NCBI RefSeq assembly: GCF_013373865.1
Contig: NC_050476.1
Location: 15,295,197-15,359,196, forward strand
DNA length: 64,000 nucleotides
Source: Monomorium pharaonis
Taxonomy: Eukaryota; Arthropoda; Insecta; Hymenoptera; Formicidae
Direction: 5' to 3'
This document shows, piece after piece, positions 23,491 to 35,997 of the stretch. A program made the translations under genes and the position numbers. The notes beneath the pieces are model-generated. The model saw only the letters and a list, made by a program, of their open reading frames with translations, did not search any database and was not told where the DNA came from. The stretch's first letter is position 1; each line of letters begins with the position of its first letter.

Positions 23491-23841
23491 CTATCGCACC
23501 CAACTAAGAAGGCGTTACTCGTTACCGTCTATAGAGAGATTCCCGTTTAATTGGGCGTAGCCCCCTCGGACCTGACGTTCCCGGGGGAAAGCAACGTCGC
23601 AATTTTCAGAACGATTTGACTTATCTTGTTGCGATTCGCGGAGACTGCAGGCGTCGATGACCACTGAGAGGGAGGCGTCCTGGTGCGGGAGCGACGGCGA
23701 TGATATCGATGTTGAGTCGTTGAAAAGGTGATGCAACACTGCTGACGGTCGTTGTATGTGGCACGACTACACTTGTATCGTTACGTTTGAGACCGTTCTA
23801 CTTCGTTGCACTAGCTCGCACCTCACAGGAGGCACCAAAAT

Positions 23842-24600
23842 GTACAACCGCGCGTGATCGTATTCCCGCCTTTCGAATCCCCTTCGATAGGCGAGATAGT
23901 TTGAGTGGGATGATAATGTGGGAAACTTTTTAATTTAAATTAAAAGACTGTAGTTAGGGCGAACCCAAGGAGGAAAATCCGAGGCCGCAAGTGCGAGCCC
24001 GGCAAAAACCCCCTTTAGAAGTTTATTCAAAGAATTATTACACTGAGCTCAGTACACAAAAAAACGACGAAGATATTATAAATCAGAGGTGCGAGCGTTA
24101 CTTTCTTTAAGGGCGCGAAATCACGTCGAGAAATTCATGGCGCGAGGATCGTAACGCAAATGAGGAAGTTCGATCCCTGGAAGTCGGATCACAAGGATCG
24201 CGACGCAAATGGGAGGCTCGGCTCCCTCGCCGGCCGGCTGTCGACACGGCCGCACGTGAAGAATATATTGAGAAAGACTCGAATCTCGCGTGAAACGTAA
24301 AAGCACGGCTACGTAGCCCAAGTCCGCACAGACACGTTTTCTTAAAAACAAATTCGATCGTCGCACTCGAATCACTATCACTAAATGCTCAAAGAAAGCT
24401 GTTGCTTGATCGATGGCTCGGAAGAGAGTGAGAACTCGTGGCCGACCGGTCCAGAAGCCCCCCGTCTCCCCGCCGCAGCGCCGCCGGTGACGCTCGGGAA
24501 AAATCGGGTGCGCTACGAAGAAAGGACTCGTTCGCGACTGATTGCCGATCGACGTCTCTTCGATCGGCAAATCCCGGGCGAGTCCGCGCTCGCTCAATGT
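23842..24600 (-). repeat. Probable 5' LTR of the minus-strand BEL/Pao element
   Basis: On the minus strand the segment ends in CGGTTGTACA and is followed directly by TTTTGGTGCCTCC, a TTTGGTGCC-type primer site at 23841-23828. It contains an AATAAA signal at about 24026-24021 (minus). The outer (U3) boundary near 24600 is only estimated because the start of the next LINE is not sharply defined. Confidence 0.45.
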
Positions 24601-25117
24601 CATTGGTTTTGGCTGTGTTCCAACGGAACAGGCGTACTTCTCAACACCTACCCGTGGACGGTGTCCATTTGGCCCTCGTTTGGCGTATTTCTGTTTTGTC
24701 CTGCTGGACTTGTCAGCTGATTTTGGAGTGTTCTCTCAGTCTTTACTCCATTGGCCGTTTCTCTCCTGCGCATGTGCCGCCTCTGTCTGCCACCTCTCTG
24801 CGTGCTCGTCTGCTGCCAGGCCCTGCTTCATCTCCGTGGTGTGCGCTTTACGTGATCCTATATCCACTGGGTGTCCTGCTTGGAATTTCATTTCTATTAT
24901 CTGTGAAGTGTCATCAGACTTTGATAGTGTGTGTTTTGCCTACGATTTCCGTGTCGAACATATTGAGTGTCGCCGTGTGATGGTTGTTGTGACCCATCTG
25001 GTCTCCTACGCTCTCACTTAGTACACTTTCTATAATAGTACTGTCTTGGCATACTGACTGCTGTCAGTCTTAGTTTTGCACTTGACTGTTAGTTTGCGGG
25101 CGTCCTACGTTGGTGCT

Positions 25118-26246
25118 ATGCCCAACTCTGTAAAGCCATATCTTTCTTACAACATAGATTCCCTGCCACCCACATGTTCTAGATGTAAGAAATCCATTGC
25201 TACCGCGTCCGTCGAATGTGAGTGCAAACGCGCATTTCACCCGGGCTGCGTCAAGTCTTATTCAAGCTCTAAGTATACGGACTCTTGTTGCAGAGCTTTA
25301 TCCGCGTTCTTGAGTGCGCCTCTGACGCCGACCGTAAGCTGTTGCGCCGTCATTCGAATTGACTGGTGCAGCTGCTTCTGGCAGTTCCGGCTTGCGCATG
25401 CAAGCACAGGCTGAGTCAGCGTCGCAATCCTTGATCGGTGGCGATACTTCAACAAACAAGCTTCTGCTTCGTCTGGTCGAGCAAATGGAAGTATCGGATG
25501 CGAAAATTTCCGCTTTTATGGAAGACCAAAAGCAAACTAACGGCGACATTAATGCGAAGCTTTCCGCACTAGCGGAAGACTATAATCAAACTAATAGGGA
25601 AATCACAGTGAAACTGAATCGGTTGAATTCTATCGCAAGCAGCGTCGAGCGCAATAGTCAGCGCATTGCCTCACTAGAGCAGCAGTGCGCTACCCTCACC
25701 AGCATGGTTAATGACTTAGCAAGTAATAAGTCGTCCTCTTCTTCTGTCCCTCGGACCCATTCCGACAACATGCTTTTGGTCTCGGGTGTGCCAGCTACTT
25801 TGTTCATCACTCCTTTAGCTTGTGTTAACAACGTATTTTCGACGCTTGGAATACCCGATTTGTCCTGTTACATCTTTGATGTGAGAACAATGGCTCGGAA
25901 ATCTGGTCCGGGAACGTCTCATGATCTAGGTCCACCGGACGCTAGAACTTGCTCTTACGGTGACCTTGGCTTCAGCTGCTGTTAGAGACGTTGTTATTTC
26001 TAAAAAGCGTGCGCGACGTGTCCTAACGCAGAGGAGATTTGCGGTGTCGAGTCTGAACGGAGAATTCTTGTAAATGAACTGCTGCCTAAAAATATTTACG
26101 AGCTTTTGCAACTTACCAGGCGTGTAGCTAAAGAGCGATCTTATAAATACGTTTGGGCGAGGGATGGCTGCATAAATGTGAGACGCTCAGATGGTGAACC
26201 AGACATCCAGATCTCTTTCAACGCTGGTTTGGATAAACTTGTATGA
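25118..26246 (+). pseudogene. LINE ORF1 with N-terminal PHD-like zinc finger, frameshifted
   Basis: From ATG 25118 the first 70 residues hold CSRCKKSIATASVECEC, FHPGCVKSY and DSCC, a Cys/His pattern like a PHD finger. After a frame change near 25340 the coiled-coil part continues (LLLRLVEQMEVSDAKISAF, then an extra heptad block relative to copy 1), and the C-terminal domain ends with RSYKYVWARDGCINVRRSDG and a stop at 26244-26246. Further frame changes occur near 25900 and 26030. Copy 1 at 15780 lacks the finger. Confidence 0.75.
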
Positions 26247-26289
26247 CATGCTCCTTCTGTCCGCCCGTCAACCTCTGGCTCACCTCCTA

Positions 26290-29145
26290 TCTTATCTTCA
26301 GGATTGGCTTCTTTTCGCATTGCTCAATTTAATGCTAATTCCTGCGAGGGCATATTGACTTTATCCGACTTCACTTCTATTCCACCTTCTATCACGTAAT
26401 TTCAGTATCCGAGACTTGGCTACACGCGGGCATTTCTGACGATCTTGTCGCCCTTGATGATTACTTTCTGAAGACCGCGTTGGTCGAATCGGTGGCGGTG
26501 TCGCTTGCTTTGTCCACAAATCATTGAAAGCCACAGTTGTAGCTGTATCTAGAGGAGTTCATGTCAATGACCCGGAATACCTGATCATCGACATTCGGAT
26601 GCCATATAACGAGTCATTACTCTTTGGCTCTGTCTATAAAAGACCTAAGGGTTTACTCCTTCATAACTTCATCGATGAGCTATCTAGGTTATCCCACCTG
26701 TGTAAGAATGTAGTTATAGATGGTGATCTGAACGGCAACCTTTCCACCAACAACTTCGAAGCTAATCATCTCCGTGAACTTATGTCAAGTCTCTCACTCC
26801 ATATACTATTCTCTGAGGCCACTTACCATACTGCCACATCCGATTCGGTTCTTGATGTCCTTATTGTAGATGATCAAGACAAGGTCTCATCTTTCTCGAA
26901 GTCTGATTGTCTATTCATCGCTGGGCATAATCTTTTGAGCCTCTCGCTTGCGTTGGATTTCGTCAGTAGCCCTAAACGCACTATGTTGCGTCGCAGTTAT
27001 AAAGGTATTGTAGCGGCGGATTTTTGCGATTTTCTTACCACGAATATGACTAATGCTCAGTTTCAATTCGATCTCCTGCTTAATGACACAGATGCTCAAT
27101 TACCCTGTGCCTTGTTGTCCAGCATTCTCCAGGGTGCTCTTAATGCTTTTGCGCCAGCTCGAACTTTCGCAATCAGGAGGCCTCCTGCAAGATGGCTTTC
27201 CGACGATCTCAAAACTCGTCTGCGCGATTGGAATTTAATATATAAACGGGCGAAGCGTTCGAACAGTCTACTTGGTTTTGCTAGGTATCGACTCTTGCGC
27301 AATCAACTTAATACTGATATCAAACGTGCCAAAAGTGAATTTCTTTTAGGCTTACTTGAAGGTGTCACCGATCCAGCTAAACTATGGAGGGAGCTTGCGC
27401 GTCTCAGGCTTGTTAAATCCACTTTTGCATCGCCTCTCCAGTTTTTCACACCTGAGCAGTTGAATTCATATTATGCTTCAGTGTTTTGCGCTTCGCTGCT
27501 GCGTTATGAAGACTTTTGTTCCTTGCTCTTCAACTTTACTTGTCTTCGTGATCCTCCTAAGTTTGTCTTTTCTCAAGTCCTGCCTCGTACTATCCTTAAG
27601 TTCATTAAGTCGGGACCCCTTCACTCTTATGCTTCGGGAATTGATGGCATTCCTCTCTATATTTTGCGTATGGCATGGCCTCACATCTCTCAGTGGAGCG
27701 TTGCATTATTCAACCACTCTTTGAAGTCTGGGTCGTTTCCATCTAGCTGGAAATGTGCGTTTATTCGTCCACTCGCAAAGATCCGTGCTCCTTCATCTCC
27801 AGCTGATACTTGACCTATTGCCAACTTACCTGAGCTTTCCAAAATTCTGGAGAGAATAGTTGCTGAACAGATTAATGAGTATGTATGTGTGCACAATCTG
27901 GTAGATCCTTATCAGTCTGCTTATAGATCAAATCATTGTACTCAGTCTGCTCTCCTACGTATTGGCGACGACATTAAGCGAGGGATAGAGAATGGACTTA
28001 TTACAATTATGAACTTATTCGATTTCAGCAAGGCATTTGACACAGTCCCTCATCTTCGCTTGCTTATGAAACTTAGGAAGCTAGGCTTTTCTGATCGTGT
28101 GCTTACTTGGTTCTTCTCGTACTTAACGGGTCGCTCGCAGACTGTGATTGATGATGTTGGCAATAGTTCTGGATGGATTTCGACGGCCTTGGGTGTCCCG
28201 CAAGGCTCAGTGTTGGGACCGCTTTTGTTCACGCTCTTTTTAAATGACATAGGAAAAGTTTTATCATTTTCCAACTACATGCTTTTTGCAGATGACCTAC
28301 AAATCTATTACTCTTGTTTGCCTGCCGTCATCCTTAGAGGTATTGAATCCATCTCCGTAGATGCATGTGCCATCTCTGACTATGCCAAACAAAATGGTCT
28401 AAAGCTCAATCTCACCAAAACTAAAGCTATTATCTTTGCCAGCCAATCCCACGTCATCAATATCGACTTCACTCTCTTACCACCAGTTATTGTTGACTCG
28501 ATGCCATTACCTTATGTGAATGAAGTGAAAAACTTGGGCGTTATCTTTACGTCTAACCTTTCATGGAAGAAGCATGTCCTACATGTCTCGAGGTGCGTCC
28601 ATCATGTTTTATGCAAGCTTAAATTTAACAAAAACTCACTCCCGACCAAACTTCGCATCAAATTAGTTAATACTCTCATCCAGCCACACATTGATTATTG
28701 TTGCTTAGTTTATCAAGGGTTGAATAATGAATTGAACACCAAGTTGCAGAGGCTTGTTAACTGTTGCATACGTTTTATTTTTAATCTCAAGCGTGACGAT
28801 CATATTACTCCGTTCAGACATAGGCTTGGCTGGCTTTCTGTCAAAAACAGAAGGTTATACTTTCTCGGATGCCAAGTTTATCGTATTCTTCAATTGCGCT
28901 CCCCTCCTTACTTACATGAACTTTTTATTCCTCTTGATCCTTTAACGAGAAGATTAGAGCGGCTTGCTTCAACATTACATTGCTTTCACATCCCCTTACA
29001 TAGAACAACTACCTTTAGAAACTCATTTCAGCTTTCTGCAATCTATTTTTGGCACTCTCTTTCCGACCACATTACATCTGCACCCTCTCTGAACATCTTT
29101 AAGAACCTTCTTCAGTCTTATCTTTCAGCATCCGAGCTTACCTAA
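26290..29145 (+). pseudogene. LINE ORF2: endonuclease and reverse transcriptase, nearly intact RT
   Basis: The endonuclease start (26300-26520) is degraded by small deletions. From 26524 one frame stays open to 29145 except for a single TGA at 27811-27813, in a CpG-prone position. Visible parts are LLFGSVYKRP, FIAGHNLLSLSL (endonuclease end), ASGIDGIPLYILRMAW, then after the stop PIANLPELSKILERIV, MNLFDFSKAFDTVPH (RT motif A), LGVPQGSVLGPLLFTLFLND (motif B) and LFADDLQIYY (FADD active site, about 28290). The C-terminal region has LIQPHIDYCCLVY. This is the best preserved RT in the window; one stop separates the endonuclease from the RT. Confidence 0.85.
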
Positions 29146-29702
29146 CTAAGCTTATCTAACCATGCGTCCTTCGCTTCTATTCTTTTCTTTCCTTTTTACT
29201 ACTGCGATATTATATTTTCTTTGCATATAATTACTACTTGTAATATGTGATGTCTATAACCTTAACTCATGTTTGATTTTCATATTTTTGATACTGCTTG
29301 CGATTTGTTATTTTTGTTAATTTTTGCGATTTGTTATTTTTTGTTATTTTTCAGGCGATTGTTGTATGCGAATTGGTTTATGCACTTCTTTGAATTTTTC
29401 TGCTGCTGGTAATAACTATCTGTTGCTATTCGTCTGTATACCTGCTTGAACATTGATTAGGATACTATTATTTGCTTAATTTAGTTAAGGTCAACACTAA
29501 TCCTGTTACATCGATATTGTTATTCTTGTTACTTAACGCTATGTTATATGCCATGTTTAGTACTACGCACCGCTTATTTCTTATTTCTTTTTATAGACTA
29601 CTCGCTTTATGATGTATATTGCATCACCTGCACAGTGTATCTTTGCCCTGTAGCCTCGCTTAGGCATAATAAATAAATAAATAAATAAATCAATCAATCA
29701 AT

Positions 29703-29737
<35 letters not shown>

Positions 29738-29739
29738 CC

Positions 29740-31595
29740 ACAATTATGTGGAAATCATTAAAAGAAATTATTAGAGGAGGACCAATAGGCGCAAATGTTG
29801 TAGGAAAAATAGATTTTGAAATATTAGACAATAATATAGAGTGTGATATAGCTGATAAATTTAACTTGTATTATATACAAAGTATTAAAGACATAATAAA
29901 ATCTATAGATAAGAATTATACAACAAGCACAAATAAGAGAACAATTTATTGTATTGAAAAAAAGGGAGAGCTAGAAAAATTTGAATCAATTACGACAGAA
30001 CAAGTAAGAAAAATCATTAGGGAATTACCAAAAAAAAAAGGTACAGAAGAAGGAATAACTAGCGATATATTAAAAACGGTGTTTTGTGTCATAGAAGAGG
30101 AATATTGTGATATAATAAATAAGTCATTGAGTGAGGGTTGTTTTTTGAAAGAGTGGAAAACATCCACGATAATTCCAATACCAAAAGTAGAGAAACCTAA
30201 GAGGGCAAGTGATTATAGGCCTATTAATATATTACCAATATATGAAAAAGTATTAGAAATAATAGTTAAAAAGCAAATTTAGGTCTACCTAGAAAGTAAT
30301 AATATCATAACGGAACATCAGTCGGGCTTCAGAAAAAATTATTCGTGTGAAACAGCAATTCAAACAGTTATAGATGAATGGAAATTGATTATTAGTGAGA
30401 GACAAATAGTAGGAGTTATTTTTGTAGATCTTAAACGAGCTTTCGAGACAATTGATAGAGAAAGATTATTAGAGAAATTATACCAGTATGGTATTACAGG
30501 AACAGTTCTAGAATGGTTTAGGTCGTACTTAAAAGATAGAATGCAACAAGTTCAATTTAATGATAGATGGTCTAAGATACTGACTACGGAATACGGAGTG
30601 CCACAGGGTTCGGTATTGGGCCCATTGTCGTTTATAATATATATAAATGATATTGTTAACGTTTGCTCGGATATGTGTAATATAAAAATGTTTGCGGACG
30701 ATACCTTAATATATGTAACAGGTGAGAGTAGTGCGGAAGTAGAGAGGAAATTGAATATTGCATTTAACGTAGTGGAGGACTGGATGAATATTAATAAACT
30801 GAAGATGAATTCGGGGAAAACAAAATATATGTTAGTTAGAGGGATAAGAAAAGAATTGAGAGACAATACTACTGTGAGATGTTTGGATGGAAATGAGATT
30901 GAGCGTGTAGAAATAATAAAGTACTTGGGTATAATTATTGATGATAGACTTAGATTTAGCGGTCACTGTGATTACATGCTAAAGAAAATAGGGAAGAAAA
31001 TAAGTTTTTTAAATAGAATAGGGAACTTTATCTCGGCTTACACTAGATGTACGATATACAAGACAATTATAGCACCTCGCTTTAAGTATTGTGCGACGCT
31101 ACTAATAGATATGGGAGATACACAGTTAAGTAGGCTCCAAAAAGCGCAAAATAGAGCTATGAGAGTCATATTGCAATGTAACAGACGTACCAAAGTTAAA
31201 TGTATGCACCAAACGTTGCAATTTATGACCATAAGACAAAGGCTGTATTACAACACGTGCATATTTATTTTTAAGATTTTAAATAATATGATGCCGGAGC
31301 AATTTAGTAATAGACTTAGAATAGTAGAGGGAGAACGCGAAACTAGGCAGACAGGGGATATTGTTATTGAATTTCGAAAAACAAGAAGCGCGCAAAAAAG
31401 TTTATTTTATGAGGCTGTGTTAATGTATAACGCATTACCACCCGAAGTTAAACATTGTAATCGTTTAGAAATGTTTAAACGAATGCTAAAAGAGTTTGTT
31501 TTTAATGATGTAGCATAAAATTGTATATATATGTATTGAAAATAGCTGAGAAAGCTAATAAAAGATCAATCAATCAATCAATCAATCCCTCTCCC
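29740..31595 (+). mobile_element. 5'-truncated A-rich LINE (copy of a different family)
   Basis: It begins just after a CT microsatellite (29707-29733) with RT-upstream sequence and no endonuclease, so it is 5' truncated. The tail consists of ATCA repeats (about 31565-31586) that run into the polypyrimidine tract. Codon use is strongly A-rich compared with LINE copy 2, marking a different family or history. Confidence 0.75.
29746..31518 (+). pseudogene. LINE reverse transcriptase, 5'-truncated, one in-frame stop
   Basis: One frame covers 591 codons, broken only by TAG at 30280-30282. Motifs in order: DYRPINILPIYEKVLEIIV (RT region 2), GVIFVDLKRAFETIDRERL (motif A, about 30415), YGVPQGSVLGPLSFIIYIND (motif B, about 30593) and MFADDTLIYV (FADD, about 30690). 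The thumb and C-terminal part follow (MNINKLKMNSGKTKYMLV, IKYLGIIIDDRL, RFKYCATLL, and ALPPEVKHCNRLEMFKRML near the end). This layout is that of Jockey/CR1-like LINE ORF2 proteins. Apart from one stop it is well preserved, suggesting a fairly recent insertion. Confidence 0.85.
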
Positions 31596-31765
31596 TCTCC
31601 CTCTCCCTCTCCCCTCTCCCCTCTCCCTCTCCCTCTCCCTCTTCCTCTCCTCTCCCTCTCCCTCTCCCTCTCTCCCTGCTCTCCCTCCCTCCTACCCCCC
31701 TCTCCACGTCTCCTTCCCTCTCCCTCTCCCTCTCCCTCTCCCTCTCTCCCTCTCCCCCCCGCCTC

Positions 31766-31799
<34 letters not shown>

Positions 31800-31872
31800 C
31801 CTCTCTCCTCTCTCTCCCTCTCGCCTCGCCTCTCCCTCCCCCCCGCTCCCTCGCTCCACTCTCCCTCTCTCC

Positions 31873-31953
<81 letters not shown>
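31588..31953 (+). repeat. 366 bp polypyrimidine tract (CCCTCT/CT repeats)
   Basis: The tract is almost wholly C and T on the plus strand, beginning as (CCCTCT)n and ending as pure (CT)n from about 31879 to 31953. It directly follows the LINE tail. Long open frames on both strands here are low-complexity artefacts. Confidence 0.95.
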
Positions 31954-31956
<3 letters not shown>

Positions 31957-32171
31957 CGCATTTGAGTATAGTTAGACTTGTGTTTACTGATGCTCCGTAT
32001 TTCTCGGCTTTTTTCTGCTGTTTTCTGAGGGAATCATAAAGAGGAAAGTTCATTAGCTTCAGTGATAGGATTAGTTTCGCAAGTGCCATTTGAAAGTCTT
32101 CATATGATATATTTATGTAATGTTAAAAAAGTTTATTTGCTCATATTTATGGAAAATATGGATGTAAAAAG

Positions 32172-33125
32172 TTGAATGATAGAAAACTACAATTTTTAGA
32201 TTTAAGAATGACAATTTTGGAAACATATTGCCCAACAGAATTTAATCACAGACCAAACAAATTAACAATGCTTAGTTATTTTAAAGGAACTGAATACAGA
32301 CAATTTTTGCTTTACATTGCTCCAGCTGTTTTACTGGGTGTATTATCGAATAATTATTACCAACATTTTTTTTTTCTACATTGTGTCATACGTTTCTTTA
32401 ATTTCGAACATTTAAAAGAGAATGTATTTGTTTTTTGCCGCAATAGAAACTTATGTCACTATGTGTAATAAACTTAACGGGGAGCAGTTTCTTACATATA
32501 ATGTACACGCACTTTTACACACAATTCCTGATGTTGCAAAATTATGTAGTTCAGATTCTTTTAGCGCATTTTTTTATGAAAATAACATGCCTGAATTTCG
32601 CAAATTTAGAAGAAAACCGCATTTTCCGTCGCAATAATTTTACAAGAGAATATGTGAGTTTAATAATAACGTTATAGAACCTGTTGGTAATGACGTTCAA
32701 ATTCTTTTAACCAAAAATGATATTGAAGGTCCTCTTACTTCTGAAATTCAGGCTTATAATTGTCAGCAATTTAAAATTAAAACACTTAAAATCGGTACTA
32801 TCGTATTATCTACATCATTAAGAGACAACTGTATTTTTCAAAATAAAGAAATTGGCATAATTAAAAATATTATCCAGCACAGAGGGGATACGTATATAAT
32901 TATTAACAAATTTCTAACATAAAGTCCTGTTTATGACATTGGCTGTATTTCTGATTCTGTCGGTCTATATTGGTGTAAACACTTATCTAATTTACTTGAC
33001 GTATTTAATTTGCAAGATGTTAAAAGTAAGGAATGTTATAGAAGGCCGAAATGGAGTGTTGAAGGAGAGGAAGAAAGTATAATTGAAAGTATAATTGAAA
33101 TGAATTTATTTGTGTCTCTCTTTTA
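32172..33125 (+). pseudogene. CACTA/EnSpm-like transposase C-terminal part, degraded
   Basis: Recognisable family segments are YFKGTEYRQFLLYIAPAVLL (about 32280), then after a frame change near 32430 FFAAIETYVTMCNKLNGEQF, YNVHALLHTIPDVAKLCSSD and FSAFFYENNMPEFRKFRRKP (to about 32630). A third frame carries the C-terminal region through about 32640-33120 with IIKNIIQHRGDTYIIINKFL and a stop just after. It resembles the large transposase-domain proteins of insect CACTA-like elements; the N-terminal part with most catalytic residues is absent. At least two frame changes and one stop are present. Confidence 0.6.
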
Positions 33126-34992
33126 ACACGGTTAGAATTACCTCGAGTTTAAATATCTATCTTATATAATCTACAATCTTTACATTTAGTTGTTTTTATT
33201 TATTTATTTATTTTTATGTAGTTATGTAGTTAGGTATGTCTCAAGGTTGGGTAGGTGAGAGAGGAGGGTGTGGGTGAAACACGGTGTGCATTCACCTCTT
33301 TAAGTGATGTGTAACTAACATAACTTTGTATTCAAATTTGTTAACGTTAGCATTTTTTAAGATAATATCAACAAAAATGGATCTAATTGATATTTTAATT
33401 CCACAATTTTCTCATAAAACTGAAATTATTGGAAAATAAAACCAATATAATAGTAATATAGTTTTGTAATATATATAAATTTTTTATTCTACATTAACAT
33501 AAACATCGAAAAGGCGTCTCAGATGGAGGTGAAAACCAACTGTGGCCGGCCGGTGAAAACGCCAAAACGTTTTTACCAATATCTTCCGATAAATCTCCGC
33601 CAAAGAAAAAAATTGTTAAAACATCGCTTTCCATGGTTGCTGAAACGGAGAGACTTCGATCGCTCGTCAAAAATTTACAAAAAATCCAACCAACTAAGAA
33701 CAACGTTCTTGATTCGTAAGTAATTTTTTAAAATCAATATGTACACTTATGTCAAGAAGTTATTGTAATTGATAAATAATATTCAGAATACGCTATTTAT
33801 AGAAAGCAAAAGCTTCAACCATTAAAGAACGTCCGCGTTGAAGACGACAGTCAAAAATCCGTCTTACGGTTGGAAAAATTAGACAAAAAATTAAAGTGAG
33901 TAGAAAAATAAAATTATGTTTGTTTCTGCATTGGTGCAGAATAAAGTATGTATATCTCAAGTGTATATTAACTACTGGACTAATATATCAATAATAATTA
34001 GGGTTAATAAACATTCTTTTAAAACAATGGAACAGCAATAGCAGCAGCTGCTGCAACAGTAACAACAAATCATAGAGAAAAGTGATCAATTAACTGCTGT
34101 TATTACTCAAATGGTAGCAAATGTCGAAGAACTGAAGAAGATAGGGAGAAGACAAATTATATTCATGAAGGCCTCTTGCAACCCTTAGAAGGACTTTCAC
34201 TAGACTCTATAAAAGAATTCGAGGTGATGGAGGAAGAAAAGAATGATGGAAATCGCGAAAGGCTTGTAAGGGAAGTATCACAAGTGTCCGACGCCAATTT
34301 AATTTTCCTTGAAATATGTTGTCAAACACACAAATCTAAGAGACACGTATTTTTTTTATGAGCGGAGTTTCATGTTTAGAGGGTGAAACACCCCTTTAAA
34401 AAAAAAAACAATTTTTTTCTTTCGGAGCGAATATCATCGGAAGTATAAAAGATAGAAAAAAATTTTTTTAATAAAAGTTGTACGGTTTCAAGAGTATTTT
34501 AAATTTGTAAAGAAAAAAAATTTTTTTTTAATTTTTTTGTTTAACAAAACATCCCCCACCATTATTTTTTTTATATTAAAAAAAAATTTTTTGCTATATT
34601 AAAGGATTTCTTTTTTCTAAATTCAACCACGTATATTACAGTTATGTTACGAAATATCTTTTTTGAGAATTAATTTCAAAGATTTCCGTATATAAACTAT
34701 CCGTGCTCATATGCGCTTTGTATTATAATTTAAAAACAATTTAACAAATTGCACACACATTTTAATTGAAAACACGTGATTTATACTTATCTTGAATATA
34801 CATGTAAGTCTAATAAGAGATAAAGATTAATTAAATTTGATGAAAACATATTAATTGAAAACATTTAATTCATCACGTTCTTGATATGAGGGATACGTGA
34901 CTTTTAATTCATTATATATATAAAAGAAAACGTACAAAAATTATTGCTATATATATATATATATATAATAAACTAAAAGTCACGTATCCCTC

Positions 34993-35546
34993 TGTTATGA
35001 GTGACACACTCATAACGATAAGGTGTCAGTAACACGATGACGTAAGTCGGTCAGCTGCAGTCAGCATCGAGCGCATCGCGCGAGGTTTTGCGCAATCCGC
35101 TCGACAATTAGCGCAATGCTTCTTAGACAGCACTTGCTGTCTAAGCAATAATTTGGAATACTGACCGATTTATGCCCTCACGCAATCCTCCCCTTCTTTC
35201 AATCCAACTACCGAATTATCGGATATATAAACCGGCGAAAGAAGGTGAGGATCGGGTCAATCCAAAGTAGACAAACTAAGACTACACACGACACTCTGCT
35301 TTGCGGGATCGTGTATCGCCGAGAGAACTTATTATAAATACACAACCACGACACTCTGCCTTGCGGGGTCGTGGACAACGAGCTAATAGACGCGACACTC
35401 TGCCTTGCGGGGTCGCGATCTACCCATTGTAACTGAATACAAGAATAAAAGTGTTCAAGACAAATAACGGTGTATGTGACGAAATACCTTCCTCGCGAGA
35501 TCTCTGGCAGCGATCCCAAATCGTACTCACAACGAGGGGTACAACA
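34993..35546 (+). repeat. 5' LTR (554 bp)
   Basis: It begins TGTTATGAGTG and ends GGGGTACAACA. It contains three copies of a GACACTCTGCYTTGCGG module (about 35288, 35350 and 35394), one more than the 3' LTR. AATAAA at about 35444 is a candidate poly(A) signal. Confidence 0.9.
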
Positions 35547-35997
35547 GTGGTGGCAGCGGTGGGATTTGCACTGCCAAAAGGAAGATCCAAGAGGAACCAA
35601 GCGTCACCGAGCAATCAGCTGTACAGGCCAGGAAGCCAGCCACGCCGGAGCGTACATAGCGCGTCAGCGATAAGAGTGAAACTCGAGACGACGCCGAGAC
35701 CTACCGCGACAAGGCTCAGCTGATCGCCGCACCATGCAGCTCATCGTACTTATGTGAGTCCGACAAACATTAAATTGTTACGCGAAACAAGCGTAGGACG
35801 ACATAAAATTGTAACACGAATAGAGCAAAATATCGGTTGACCCCCGGTAACTGAAATTACCGTAAAAGAAATAGCTAGGATAGCTACTGTAATTCAAAGG
35901 CATACGAATGCAAACGCACTAGCGCAACGCGACATACGCGATATTACAAAATAAGTCGTAACGCGAACTCAGCACGCACGCTTATAACTAAACGTAA

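Larger units (their letters stand above)
24620..29690 (+). mobile_element. LINE copy 2, with PHD-like finger in ORF1 and (AATA)n tail
   Basis: It has a pyrimidine-rich 5' leader (about 24620-25117), ORF1 (25118-26246), ORF2 (about 26300-29145), a 500-base 3' UTR, and a tail of AATA repeats (about 29668-29690) passing into CAAT and then CT repeats. An ORF1 with a PHD-like finger plus coiled coil and an endonuclease-RT ORF2 fits the CR1/Jockey-like LINEs. The 5' boundary is approximate. Confidence 0.8.

Noticed and set aside
24438..25021. ORFs of 159-180 codons
   Set aside because: They cover the putative LTR and the LINE leader; no family signal, overlapping in different frames.
31521..32089. 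Long ORFs on both strands rich in Ser/Pro/Leu or Arg/Glu
   Set aside because: They are translations of the CT polypyrimidine tract; no complex sequence supports a gene.
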